64,000 nt of DNA from JBCCIM01 sp965263205 (GCA_965263205.1 CBDHHF010000005.1:1-64000), one strand, 5' to 3'; positions 27,577 through 36,023 are shown, numbered from the stretch's first letter. Notes: generated by a model not told the origin, from the letters alone. Translations and numbers: made by a program.

Positions 27577-27612
27577 GCAGGATACCATAAGCATTTGCTT
27601 ACAATATCCTGC
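27577..27612. repeat. Nested perfect hairpin
   Basis: The outer arms GCAGGATA (27577-27584) and TATCCTGC (27605-27612) and the inner arms TAAGCA (27588-27593) and TGCTTA (27596-27601) pair perfectly, separated by a symmetric three-base internal loop. It lies about 50 bases after the TPR gene on its strand and may be a transcript end structure, though no T-run follows. Confidence 0.5.
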
Positions 27613-27661
27613 ATGTGTAATTCCCTACGTTGCCTCAGCCCAAGAACAGAAATTTCTACGA

Positions 27662-28975
27662 TCAGGGCATGAGTAACAATTGCGCTTCTTTAGCTGCTGA
27701 CGGGCTTTCGATATGCAAATTGGCATCAAGTGCTGCGTTCAGATACAGCGCGGCCATTTGCTGATCGCCGGCATCTTTGTAGATCTGTGCAGCCCGGTAA
27801 TGCACCATGGCATCTCCCGTATTTAAACGCATGGCTTGTTCGATGTATGGAATAGCAGCCGGAGAGTCGCCATTTTTGTGGAGCGCCCAGGCAAAGGTCT
27901 CCAATGCATGCAAATGGTTGGGCCGACGCTCGTATTCTAGCCGAGCCAGATGTAGTACCCGACCCAGCTGTTGCTCTTGATCAGCCAGGAAATCGGCGTA
28001 TTCCATGCGCACATTCTCCCCCATGGCGTCTGCGTCCTGGTAACTCTTATCGAGTCTCGCTTCCAATTCTCGCACTTCATCTTCCTGCCCCAGTGCAAGG
28101 TGGACCTCCACCAGGCCTTCGAGGAATTCATCAGCCGGCACAAAAGCATAAGCCTCTTCAAAGCCGCGCTTGGCCGATGTCAGTTCACCACGCTGCAGTG
28201 CTACCTGCGCAAGTCCACCCAAAGCATACGCGTAATACGGGGTTTCGTCTAGAATGCCGTCAAATATCATCTCCGCGCTTTCAAGGTCGTCATTGCCAAG
28301 GTAGAGCAGTCCCAACTGGTACAGTGCCCAGGAGCGGTCCTCTTCGCCGGTTACGCCGGCTTCAGCAGCCAGCTTCATGGCCTCGATAGCACCATCGGTA
28401 TCACCGTGCAGCTCGCGCAAATACGCAGCACGTGAGTAGGAAGAAATACCAGGGCGCAACGCGATCATCTCGTCACAGGCCACAACAGCTTCTTCATAAG
28501 CACCAAGCTCGACAAGCGCATCCACAAGAATACCATAGACATAAGCGGTGGCTCTACCGTTTGCAATCAACTGCCGCGTAATGTCGCGCGCCTGTTCAAA
28601 CTGGTGTAGCGTGTTGTACAGCGAAGCCTGGAGTGTTAGTGCTGCAGCATTGTCGCTATTGCGGGCAAGTAAGCCGTCGAGCACGTCCTGGGCTTTGGGC
28701 AGGTAATAGGCCTCTTGCAGCGACCGCTGGGCTTCCTGTAGATATAATTCGGCAAGTTGAATGCTGCTTTGCGTATCTGCCGGCTTTTTGCGCAACCGCA
28801 TTTCGAGTGCGCTGATGGCATCGGTTCGTTTGGTCGTCCAGGCAACGGACGTCACGGGTGTATCGAATGACTCTGTGTCACGTTGTTGCATGCGCGTGGC
28901 AAAGAAGACACCACCAATCACAACAACAAAGAGCAGAAGCGCAACAGCGCGTTGGGCAAGTGATTTTGCGTTCAT
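27662..28975 (-). CDS. Membrane-anchored TPR protein
   Basis: 437 residues. One N-terminal membrane helix (about 9-27, VALLLFVVVIGGVFFATRM) anchors a long array of tetratricopeptide repeats covering roughly 50-430, for example AYEEAVVACDEMIALRPGISSYSRAA and GDSPAAIPYIEQAMRLNTGDAMVHYRAAQIYKDAG. TPR arrays mediate protein contacts; no catalytic domain is seen. It is separated from the DUF4331 gene by a 460-base gap containing a structured repeat, and from the desaturase gene by about 275 bases, so it may be its own transcription unit. Because DUF4331 proteins are often accompanied by TPR proteins, a functional link is possible (inference). Confidence 0.8.
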   Translation of the reverse strand: MNAKSLAQRAVALLLFVVVIGGVFFATRMQQRDTESFDTPVTSVAWTTKRTDAISALEMRLRKKPADTQSSIQLAELYLQEAQRSLQEAYYLPKAQDVLDGLLARNSDNAAALTLQASLYNTLHQFEQARDITRQLIANGRATAYVYGILVDALVELGAYEEAVVACDEMIALRPGISSYSRAAYLRELHGDTDGAIEAMKLAAEAGVTGEEDRSWALYQLGLLYLGNDDLESAEMIFDGILDETPYYAYALGGLAQVALQRGELTSAKRGFEEAYAFVPADEFLEGLVEVHLALGQEDEVRELEARLDKSYQDADAMGENVRMEYADFLADQEQQLGRVLHLARLEYERRPNHLHALETFAWALHKNGDSPAAIPYIEQAMRLNTGDAMVHYRAAQIYKDAGDQQMAALYLNAALDANLHIESPSAAKEAQLLLMP

Positions 28976-29074
28976 GGGAAGAATAGAAATGGAATGGAAA
29001 GTTAAACGGGTAGCCAGAATTCTAAAAAGTTGAGCATCACATCTCAGAATTCAGCTTAAATCAATATCAAAATT

Positions 29075-29266
29075 TTAGTGCGATGGACGTCCACCAAATG
29101 CGAGGCGTTGTGCGTAGGAAATTTTTATCGAAGCGATTTCTGAACGAAGTTCAGATGGACTTGTGCGCCTGGCGATAAAAAGCGCGTTTTATTTGGTGGT
29201 GCCCTTTTTGGGGTTCGTTTTTTGGGGGCCCTGTTTGGTTTAGGTGAAAAAAATGAACGAACGGTA
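29075..29266 (+). repeat. Structured dispersed repeat (ACCAAAT element), copy 1
   Basis: About 190 bases match, in inverse orientation, the core at 34881-35078. Conserved blocks include GGACGTCCACCAAATGCG, TTTTATCGAAGCG, GCGCGTTTTATTTGGTGGT, GCCCTTTT, GGTTCGTTT and GGGGCCCTGTTT. ACCAAAT near the start and ATTTGGT near the middle can close a long stem. Inside, TCTGAAC-GAA-GTTCAGA (29139-29155) is a hairpin whose counterpart in copy 2 has different bases but the same pairing. It fills the gap between the DUF4331 and TPR genes; no open frame is conserved between copies. Confidence 0.8.
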
Positions 29267-29346
29267 TAGTATTGCACCGAAATAAGACTTTAATGTGATC
29301 ATCCCCTTGACAATAGCCAACAATCGTCTCTGCAGGCTGCCCGGCA

Positions 29347-29394
29347 CCCCGCCGCGTCACTGATTTGGGGGATCAGCAGGCGGACGCGACGGGG
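29347..29394 (-). terminator. GC-rich hairpin after DUF4331 gene
   Basis: CCCCGCCGCGTC (29347-29358) and GACGCGACGGGG (29383-29394) pair at 11 of 12 positions, with a second inner pairing CTGAT/ATCAG. It lies 45 bases downstream of the DUF4331 stop on the minus strand. No T-run follows, so the terminator role is a guess. Confidence 0.4.
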
Positions 29395-29438
29395 CTGGAC
29401 AGGTGCTTGCAGAATTATTGCTCGCAGTAGACCGGGGT

Positions 29439-31610
29439 TTATTTCACCAGAATGGCCTTCTTCGTCTGCACGGATTTGCCGGCAGCTTCGATGCGGTAGA
29501 AGTAGGTGCCACTGGCAAGCGACGAGGCATTCCACTGGACGGAATGCAATCCGGTCGCATGATCGCCATCTACCAGCGTATCGACCATCCGCCCCTGGAT
29601 GTCGTAAACCCGAATCGCGACATTACCAGGTCGTGAAACCTGATACTCTATCGTTGTGCTCGGATTGAAAGGGTTCGGATAGTTCTGATTGAGCATAAAC
29701 GCATCAGGCACCCCTACCCCGATGTTGATGCCCACCGGCTCCATATTCGGATCAGCCGCCGTTAACTGCTTGACGTAGTCGTAGCCGTTATGCGGATCAG
29801 CCTGGTATGGGAAGCTGGCGCCCAACGGCAGATCGTTCGCCACGGGGCCGGCATTATAGCCGAGTTCAGCCAGCAGTGCCGGCGACGCGAGATCCGAGTA
29901 ATCGCCCGCTGTAGCATCATCAAACGGCAGCCCAACAGCAGCGAGCACGAGCCCGCCTACAGCCTGTAGCTCGATGGTTGTGACATCGTCCTCAAGCCGG
30001 CGACCATTTGGGAAACCATCCATGTGCGGAATGGCTTCGAGATCAGCGGTTGTGTTGAACGGATCAGCCACCAGACCCAATACCGCAGCACGGATCAAGC
30101 CCTGCGACGCATAGGTGATAAATTCCGAGGTACCACGCTCCGTCACCGGCGTTGCCATGTTCAGGCGCAGCATGTCGCCACCATACAGCACACCTTCTGC
30201 ATCCTGCGTGATCGGCAGGAAGTTGTGGATGAACGGCTTGCCAGCGCTCAATGGACCACCCGTTTTGCCTGTAGCCAGCTGGTAAGGAATGGCATTGGGC
30301 ACCCCGTAGTAGAAAATCGGGAAGACGTCCGAAAGACGCGGCATGCCCGGTGCGGCCAGACCCGGACTCAATGGTACAGCAAATGCTGTCCCTGAGAGAT
30401 CCACGCCGGCTTCAGCCAACTCATACACACCATCTTTGGTATTCCGGAAGTCAAAGCCGGCCACGCCGTCACCGTCAACATCGCCGACTGCCGGATACGA
30501 CATCGACTGGACGCGCAGCGCGCTCAACGCCGGCACAGCGCCGCCAAACTGGCTGTCATCCATGTACAACGCGAGTTCCGGGTTGGCGAAGTACGGGTAG
30601 AACGACTGCTCTTCCACGCTATACGGCGTGACGGCATTCCAGCGGTCTTTTTCACCGATAGGAATCACAGCTTCGTTAGTAAGCGGCATACCCAACCGAG
30701 ATACCTGTACCCATGGGCCAGAATACTCAGGCTTCTCCCCTGTTGTTGACAGGGTGCGGATCTGCGGCCGGCTGGCTGAGGCCCATACCCCGATCACGAA
30801 GTCCGGATCAAGGATGCTTTCCGCTTCGCTGACGCTTTTGCCGTCTTTCTGCAGCATGTCGATCGGGATTTTGAGGGAGATCGTGTGCGTATTGAAGCCG
30901 GCTACCGCATCGCGGGCGTAATCCGAATTGGATGGATCAGCGCCGTACGCACTACGTGTTTGACCGAGGTCAAAAATACCACCAAGATCCACGAAGAACG
31001 CATCATCGCGTGGGCCGGCGAAGACCATTTCGCCAGTCGATGCGGTCATGATGGCATTCTCTACGAGTGTCGCGTAGTCTGTACCCAGGCCGGCACCACC
31101 TTCGATCGAACGGGGACCGATGTTATTTGGCGGTACAATGCCATTGTCCAGAATCACGGCAAAGGTCTCACCGCCATCTGTGCTTTTTTCGAGCGTGTAG
31201 GTCGTTTTCAGGTTTTGTTTGCCCAGGCGGATATTGAAGAACGTTGTAGGATCTTCATTCTCCTGCTCAAACGTAAACCGGTACGTGATGTCGTCTTTTG
31301 CGCTGCCGAGTGGCCCAACAGACGTCTGGTTTTTGATATGGATCTCATACCGAATATTCTCGCCAAACGTATGATAATTGGGTCCCCCTTCAGGGACTTC
31401 GAGCGGGATGTAATTGGCGATAATAGTTACTGTATTCGGATCGTCTGGTGATCGAAATGCATACAGGTCGGTATTATCCGCCAGGGGATCGTTGCTAATG
31501 AGTGGTGCTTCACGGTGACTGGAAGCATCCCCCCACTCCGGTCCCACCAGCATACCAATGCCGACGAATACCAGCAGCAGACAAAATCCGATAACAGATT
31601 TGCGTAACAT
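29439..31610 (-). CDS. DUF4331 protein with T9SS sorting domain
   Basis: 723 residues. After a signal peptide (about 1-30) the mature start SSHREAPLISNDPLADNTDLYAFRSPDDPNTVTIIANYIPLE is the DUF4331 signature. The family domain continues to about 480 (ENIRYEIHIKN, SAYGADPSNSDYARDAVAGFNTHTISLKIP). The C-terminus (about 635-723) is a type IX sorting domain: NYPNPFNPSTTIEYQVSRPGNVAIRVYDIQG to SGTYFYRIEAAGKSVQTKKAILVK. The protein is therefore exported and attached or released at the cell surface. The function of DUF4331 is unknown. The STAND ATPase regulator gene lies just upstream (154-base gap), and the Crp/Fnr gene beyond it. Confidence 0.93.
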   Translation of the reverse strand: MLRKSVIGFCLLLVFVGIGMLVGPEWGDASSHREAPLISNDPLADNTDLYAFRSPDDPNTVTIIANYIPLEVPEGGPNYHTFGENIRYEIHIKNQTSVGPLGSAKDDITYRFTFEQENEDPTTFFNIRLGKQNLKTTYTLEKSTDGGETFAVILDNGIVPPNNIGPRSIEGGAGLGTDYATLVENAIMTASTGEMVFAGPRDDAFFVDLGGIFDLGQTRSAYGADPSNSDYARDAVAGFNTHTISLKIPIDMLQKDGKSVSEAESILDPDFVIGVWASASRPQIRTLSTTGEKPEYSGPWVQVSRLGMPLTNEAVIPIGEKDRWNAVTPYSVEEQSFYPYFANPELALYMDDSQFGGAVPALSALRVQSMSYPAVGDVDGDGVAGFDFRNTKDGVYELAEAGVDLSGTAFAVPLSPGLAAPGMPRLSDVFPIFYYGVPNAIPYQLATGKTGGPLSAGKPFIHNFLPITQDAEGVLYGGDMLRLNMATPVTERGTSEFITYASQGLIRAAVLGLVADPFNTTADLEAIPHMDGFPNGRRLEDDVTTIELQAVGGLVLAAVGLPFDDATAGDYSDLASPALLAELGYNAGPVANDLPLGASFPYQADPHNGYDYVKQLTAADPNMEPVGINIGVGVPDAFMLNQNYPNPFNPSTTIEYQVSRPGNVAIRVYDIQGRMVDTLVDGDHATGLHSVQWNASSLASGTYFYRIEAAGKSVQTKKAILVK

Positions 31611-31763
31611 GTGCTACCTCCTTAAAGGTCGTTTGTTAATTGGAAATTTTAACCGACCTGAGGATAGCCTCCTGTTTTGCTCACGTACCAGACCATTACC
31701 TGCTCACCTTTCTGCTCATTTCAGAAAAAAAGCAGCTTTTAGCAGATTTTTTCGGGACAAAAC

Positions 31764-33899
31764 CTACCGCCCGAGCTCCTTTTGCCACAAGAATTGCGTG
31801 AGCTCTGCAAGGGCTGAAGCGAGGTGCCGGCGGAAGGTACTGTACGGCAAACCGAGCAGTTCAGCAGCTTGTTCTTGAGATGCGGCCGGCCGCAGGTAGG
31901 TACGGTCCAACGCTTTAAACGCCTTTGCCTGTTTAGCATTCTGCTGCAGCAATGCAACCCCTTCATCCACCAATTCCATCAGCACTTCCACACGTGTTGC
32001 ATCATCAGCTTTTTCGGAGACATTGTCTGCCACAATGCGGGAAGACAGCAACGGATTGTTTACGAGGCGATCACGGCGCGTGAAATTGCGGAAGACTTCT
32101 CGAACCGCATCTCCAAATGCCTCCTCGCTTAACACCAGCACCGTGCGTTGTGGGGTGGTATCTTCGGTGCTGCTAAAGCCACTGCCTGTTTCCCTCGAGG
32201 CGAGTACATCCAGCCAGGCCGCCGGCGGCCGGCTCCGCCAATCGTGCCCAAATACGCCAAACGGAATACCATTGCGCTCAAAATCGAGCGTTTCCAAATG
32301 GTGTAGATCTGCATACCCAAAAACGGACTTCCAGAAGGTTGGACTGGAGATGGGCAGCATGCTAAACGCCAGGTTCGGCGTGGTGAGATAGTGCTTCACC
32401 ATATACACGAAGATATGGCTTTGCACCTGCGTGATATTCTGATATGCATCCCGGTCCATCCAAAACCGAAACAGGGTAGCCGCTTCACCCGGGCGCAAAG
32501 GGGCATTCGTATCCAGATAATCGACGCAGGCTTTTGCCAGATGATCTTTTTTCAGAAAAGCCGGCGCTGCCTCGTGTAATGCAAGCAGGAGCAGGAAGCC
32601 GGCAACCGCACCTTGCTGATCCCGAAAGAGAATTACACGCTCGGGCTGCTCTTGAATCCACATCCGCGCCAATGCTGCTGATTCTTCACCCTCGTGCTTC
32701 ACCACCATCGCTTCGATCTGTTCAAGATCGCGCTCGTAGTATTGGTCTGTTGATATCGCGGCGGATGCGCCTTGCCATTGCGACTGTAGCTGCAAGAAAA
32801 AGGGCCGCACGATGGCGTTGTCGCGATGCAGAAAAATGTAGTCTTTGAGCACGTTGCCCTGCTCGTCTGAGCCGGCTTCTTTCAACTGCCCATTGTAATA
32901 GGCGCGGGCATGCTGATGCAGCATTTTGTGCTGATCGGGATTGCGCCAGCGCAGTTCTGAGCCCATCACCTCGCGTGCAATGTCGTGCGGAAAAAGTCCG
33001 CGCGCACCTGACTCGATAAACGACAAACTGCGAAGCCACTCAAATAACGCGCGTACATCGGTTCGATCCAGCATGGTCGCGAGGAGTGGCTCGGTGAGGT
33101 TATTCACCAGCACACAAGCTTCAAGGGCCAACCGATGATCCAAACTGGGCGCTTCGCGAACAAACCGATCGAGCAATACTTTGATAAAATCGGGCTCCAG
33201 TTCGCTTTCAAACGATGTGGCCGTAGCATGGGTAAACGACTCAGCAACCAGCGACAAGGCAAGCGGATGTCCATGCGTGTAGCTGATAGCCGGCTCCTGG
33301 AAGTCCTCGGGCAAGCCAACACGCGAGAGGTATTGCCGGCTTTCATCGGGAGAAAAATTGCGCAGTGCGATGGGTTTGATGAGTGATCGCCAGCCCGGGT
33401 TATCGGTCCAGGTTGGCGAAGGCGGGTAGCGGCCGGCAACTACAATCAACACCGTATCATTTAGCTCCGGAAAGAACGATGTATACAGCCATTGCTCAAG
33501 CGCCAACATGGATTCATACGTATCTAACATCAATACGTGTTTACCGGTGTCGCCAATCCTGACAGTAGGGTCCTCGTCGGGCCCTATATCCAATTGCTGC
33601 CTGATCGCTGAGAGAAAAACAGCGGGATCCGCTTCGATGGTTCGCGTATCCAGATACAGCACCGGCACCGACCCGGCCTCGCATACGTGTCGGTATTCGT
33701 AGAGTAAAGAAGTCTTGCCGATACCGCCAGGCCCGTAGATATGCAGCAATGCAACATCCTGATTATCATCTGCAAGTAATGACGCAAACAGCTTCCGCTG
33801 TTCACTTCGGCCAACAAAAAGCCGGCGACTCACTTCACGTAATCGATCTGATAATTTTCCTGCCATGGGGTCGAAAAAGCGCTCCGAAACAGCTCCCAC
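31764..33899 (-). CDS. STAND-type ATPase regulator with C-terminal HTH
   Basis: 711 residues; the start may be at MAGKLSDRL, 11 codons in. The P-loop GPGGIGKTSLLYEY (about 55-68) and Walker B HVLMLDTYES (about 119-128) define a STAND ATPase as found in signalling regulators. A long helical middle follows. The last 60 residues (AFKALDRTYLRPAASQEQAAELLGLPYSTFRRHLASALAEL) are a sigma-region-4-like helix-turn-helix, so it is probably an ATP-switched transcription factor. This architecture is known from actinobacteria and other phyla without a defined ligand. It is divergent from the Crp/Fnr gene and upstream of the DUF4331 gene, whose expression it may control (inference). Confidence 0.83.
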   Translation of the reverse strand: MGAVSERFFDPMAGKLSDRLREVSRRLFVGRSEQRKLFASLLADDNQDVALLHIYGPGGIGKTSLLYEYRHVCEAGSVPVLYLDTRTIEADPAVFLSAIRQQLDIGPDEDPTVRIGDTGKHVLMLDTYESMLALEQWLYTSFFPELNDTVLIVVAGRYPPSPTWTDNPGWRSLIKPIALRNFSPDESRQYLSRVGLPEDFQEPAISYTHGHPLALSLVAESFTHATATSFESELEPDFIKVLLDRFVREAPSLDHRLALEACVLVNNLTEPLLATMLDRTDVRALFEWLRSLSFIESGARGLFPHDIAREVMGSELRWRNPDQHKMLHQHARAYYNGQLKEAGSDEQGNVLKDYIFLHRDNAIVRPFFLQLQSQWQGASAAISTDQYYERDLEQIEAMVVKHEGEESAALARMWIQEQPERVILFRDQQGAVAGFLLLLALHEAAPAFLKKDHLAKACVDYLDTNAPLRPGEAATLFRFWMDRDAYQNITQVQSHIFVYMVKHYLTTPNLAFSMLPISSPTFWKSVFGYADLHHLETLDFERNGIPFGVFGHDWRSRPPAAWLDVLASRETGSGFSSTEDTTPQRTVLVLSEEAFGDAVREVFRNFTRRDRLVNNPLLSSRIVADNVSEKADDATRVEVLMELVDEGVALLQQNAKQAKAFKALDRTYLRPAASQEQAAELLGLPYSTFRRHLASALAELTQFLWQKELGR

Positions 33900-34089
33900 C
33901 TATTGACTTGTGAGGCTGCACACTACGTGCTGCGTGGGATTTGCCCGTTGTACGGTGTTATATTCTTCCTAAGTTCGGAGTTGACAACACCATATTCAAT
34001 GGCATTACGCGTCAACAGGGCGAGATTCTCCTTCGATAGCCGACACATTTGAATACGGCAACAAAAGGAATAAGCATTCTTTATATACA

Positions 34090-34749
34090 ATGGACCAATC
34101 CAAAGCACTAGCAACCCTCGCGTTTTTACCCCAGGCAGCAGAGACGTTTCAGGACACTTTTTTTCGGACCGCCATTCATAAAACGGTGCCGGCAGGCAAT
34201 TTTATTTGTCTGGAGAATAACCAGTGCGGCTTTCTGCCTCTGGTCCTCGCAGGAGAAGCGCGTGTTTACAAAATGAGCGATGAAGGGCGCGAATTAACCC
34301 TCTACCCAATTCTGCCGGGAGACAGTTGCATTCTGACGGCCTCGTGCATCATGAACGACATCGTTTTCCCGGCAAATGCTGTGGCCGTGACGGATGTTGA
34401 AGCGTTGCTGGTACCGCCACAATATGTACGTAACTGGTTGGCTACGTATCCAGATTGGAGTGCGTATATTTTCGGTTTACTATCTCGCCGACTCGTCGAC
34501 GTAATTTCCCTTGTAGAAGAGGTAGCGTTTCAACGTATGGACGTCCGGCTTGCGCGCTACCTTGCCGATGCATCAAGCAGCAATGCAGTGATCAAAAAAA
34601 CACACGAAGCCATTGCAACAGACCTTGGCACGTCCCGCGAAGTTGTGAGCCGGCTCCTGAAAGAGCTCGAATACAAGTCTGTGCTGTCGCTATCTCGCGG
34701 CGCCATTACGGTGCTTCAACCTGAATCACTCACCCAACGAGGTGCCTAG
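34090..34749 (+). CDS. Crp/Fnr-family transcription regulator
   Basis: 219 residues. The N-terminal cyclic-nucleotide-binding-like beta barrel spans about 10-120 (VPAGNFICLENNQCGFLPLVLAGEARVYKMSDEGRELTLYPILPGDSCIL), a long dimer helix follows (about 125-150), and a winged HTH at about 150-210 carries THEAIATDLGTSREVVSRLLKELE. A Cys-containing segment SCILTASCIMN replaces the cAMP-binding signature, so the effector is probably not cAMP. It is transcribed divergently from the STAND regulator and heads the cluster with DUF7009, a small membrane protein and DUF2892, with a MITE inserted in between. Confidence 0.93.
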   Translation: MDQSKALATLAFLPQAAETFQDTFFRTAIHKTVPAGNFICLENNQCGFLPLVLAGEARVYKMSDEGRELTLYPILPGDSCILTASCIMNDIVFPANAVAVTDVEALLVPPQYVRNWLATYPDWSAYIFGLLSRRLVDVISLVEEVAFQRMDVRLARYLADASSSNAVIKKTHEAIATDLGTSREVVSRLLKELEYKSVLSLSRGAITVLQPESLTQRGA

Positions 34750-34769
34750 GTATAGGTTGAACGTTGCAT

Positions 34770-35139
34770 ATGCAAGGTCAGGGGTGTTCAGAAAAAATTC
34801 TTTATCCAATGTTGGCGCTCATGGCCATTCCAGCAAGAGATCCGCATCTTGTGCAGCAAGGAACTGCTTCCTGGTGTAGGTTGCGTACGTTCATTTCTTT
34901 TACCCGAAAACAAAACAGGGCCCCAAAAGAAACGAACCAAAGAAAAGGGCACCACCAAATAAAACGCGCGTTTTTATCTCCTTTCGCGCAGATCCTCCTG
35001 AATTTTATTCAGGAAAACGCTTCGATAAAAGCACCCACCGCACATCGCCACGCATTTGGTGGACGTCCGCGCACTAATTTGCTTAAAAACGAAAGAATCT
35101 TGCTAGCTACTATTTTTCTGAACACTCCTGATGCAAGGT
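34770..35139 (-). mobile_element. MITE with 18-base terminal inverted repeats and 9-base target duplication
   Basis: The element spans 34779-35130 (352 bases). Its ends are CAGGGGTGTTCAGAAAAA (34779-34796) and the reverse complement of CAGGAGTGTTCAGAAAAA (35113-35130), matching at 17 of 18 positions. It is bounded by the perfect direct repeat ATGCAAGGT at 34770-34778 and 35131-35139, the expected target duplication. Ends beginning CAGG and a duplication of this length resemble the ISAs1 family (inference). There is no transposase, so it would be moved in trans. The interior carries copy 2 of the structured repeat. Confidence 0.88.
34881..35078 (-). repeat. Structured dispersed repeat (ACCAAAT element), copy 2
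   Basis: This is the inverse-oriented counterpart of 29075-29266 and lies within the MITE. Read on the minus strand it has the same blocks in the same order. The internal hairpin at 34997-35013 pairs CCTGAAT with ATTCAGG around a three-base loop; against copy 1 two base pairs are exchanged with pairing kept (T-A for C-G and C-G for T-A). That is a sign of selection on RNA or DNA structure. A short plus-strand frame over this region (34764-35141) is best explained as a by-product. Confidence 0.8.
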
Positions 35140-35211
35140 AGAAAGTTCTTTTGCTTTATACTATGTGTTATTCCGCATGCGCTGAAGACGTAATCTCAAC
35201 ATATTGTTTGT

Positions 35212-35598
35212 ATGAAAATCCGAATTGCCGAGCAGTCCATCCGCATCCGTATCAAGCCGGCTGAATTGGAGGCGTTACATGCAACCGGCTCGCTGCACCA
35301 GTCGCTCGCGATGGGTCCCACGCCAGAGCACGTACTAACATTTCGCGTCTTGCGTGATGTTGCGGGAGATCCCCTGAATGCGACGTATGCGACCAACGAA
35401 GTACTACTCATGGTCTCCCCTTCGCTTATAGCTGAAATGCTTGAAACGGAACGTGTAGGCGCAACCACCGAGCACAAGCTTCAGCCAAGCAGGCTCCTCA
35501 CCATCTGTTTTGAGAAAGACTTCAAATGCCTCACCCATCGGGAGGAAGACGGCGATGCGTACCCACACCCAGCGACTAAACCGACTCAAAAAGCGTAA
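35212..35598 (+). CDS. DUF7009 family protein
   Basis: 128 residues, soluble. The start MKIRIAEQSIRIRIKPAELEAL, the middle MGPTPEHVLTFRVL and the end LLTICFEKDFKCLTHREEDGDAYPHP fit DUF7009, a small uncharacterised family. The terminal KDFxCL with a conserved Cys followed by acidic residues is its hallmark. It comes after the Crp/Fnr gene (with a MITE in between) and before two small membrane protein genes. No reaction is known; a redox or stress link is suggested only by the neighbours. Confidence 0.8.
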   Translation: MKIRIAEQSIRIRIKPAELEALHATGSLHQSLAMGPTPEHVLTFRVLRDVAGDPLNATYATNEVLLMVSPSLIAEMLETERVGATTEHKLQPSRLLTICFEKDFKCLTHREEDGDAYPHPATKPTQKA

Positions 35599-35608
35599 AA
35601 ACGAGCTA

Positions 35609-35624
35609 TGTGATCCAGGTCACA
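35609..35624 (+). promoter_or_regulatory. CRP-type palindrome TGTGA-N6-TCACA
   Basis: TGTGATCCAGGTCACA is a perfect match to the classical Crp-family half-sites (TGTGA, six-base spacer, TCACA). It is 57 bases upstream of the small membrane protein ATG at 35681 and 11 bases after the DUF7009 stop, and a Crp/Fnr gene lies 0.9 kb upstream. Local regulation by that protein is a reasonable inference, but its recognition sequence need not be the E. coli one. Confidence 0.5.
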
Positions 35625-35680
35625 GACGGCAAGCGCAAGGCAGGCTATTTTCTTCCTATCGCCAACCTACCGTGTGATCC

Positions 35681-35791
35681 ATGTCCAGACGAGAAACTGC
35701 AAAAAAACTGGCACTTGTTTGCCTCATTTGTATTGGCTTCTTTGTAGGCATCGGCTTACTGATTGAGTATGGCGGTACCCTGTTTACCTAA
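35681..35791 (+). CDS. 36-residue single-pass membrane protein
   Basis: A short frame from the ATG at 35681 encodes MSRRETAKKLALVC, then LICIGFFVGIGLLIEYGGTLFT. A basic N-terminus and one membrane helix of about 20 residues give a typical small inner-membrane protein oriented N-in. It lies 22 bases upstream of the DUF2892 gene, whose ATG is preceded by AAGGAG, so the two are likely co-transcribed. No family was recognised. Confidence 0.6.
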   Translation: MSRRETAKKLALVCLICIGFFVGIGLLIEYGGTLFT

Positions 35792-35813
35792 TTTCAATTG
35801 AAGGAGAAATACC

Positions 35814-36023
35814 ATGAACCTGAATATGGGCACCATCGATCGCGTCGTCCGCTTCATTCTGGCTGCTGTTGTAGGCGCGTTGTACTTCACGGGCCAGATT
35901 TCGGGCACGGTGGCAATAGTGCTGGGCATCCTGGCGGCAGTATTTTTGCTTACCAGTTTTGTAGGCACCTGTCCGTTGTACCTCCCTTTCAAGTTGTCAA
36001 CGAAGGCAAAAGAGCCGGCCTAA
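35814..36023 (+). CDS. DUF2892 (YgaP-like) small membrane protein
   Basis: 69 residues. NLNMGTIDRVVRFILAAVVGALYF, a second helix (TVAIVLGILAAVFLLTSFVGTCPLYLPFKLST) and the conserved Cys-Pro in GTCPLY match DUF2892. The family also occurs as the membrane part of YgaP-type rhodanese proteins and near thiol and sulfur enzymes. An AAGGAG ribosome-binding site lies 8 bases before the ATG at 35814, one of the few clear ones here. It is the last gene of the Crp/DUF7009 cluster. Confidence 0.88.
   Translation: MNLNMGTIDRVVRFILAAVVGALYFTGQISGTVAIVLGILAAVFLLTSFVGTCPLYLPFKLSTKAKEPA

Noticed and set aside
34764..35141. 125-codon frame across the MITE
   Set aside because: The frame runs through both terminal inverted repeats and the structured core. 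The matching frame in the other repeat copy is not kept from end to end, so structure rather than peptide seems conserved.
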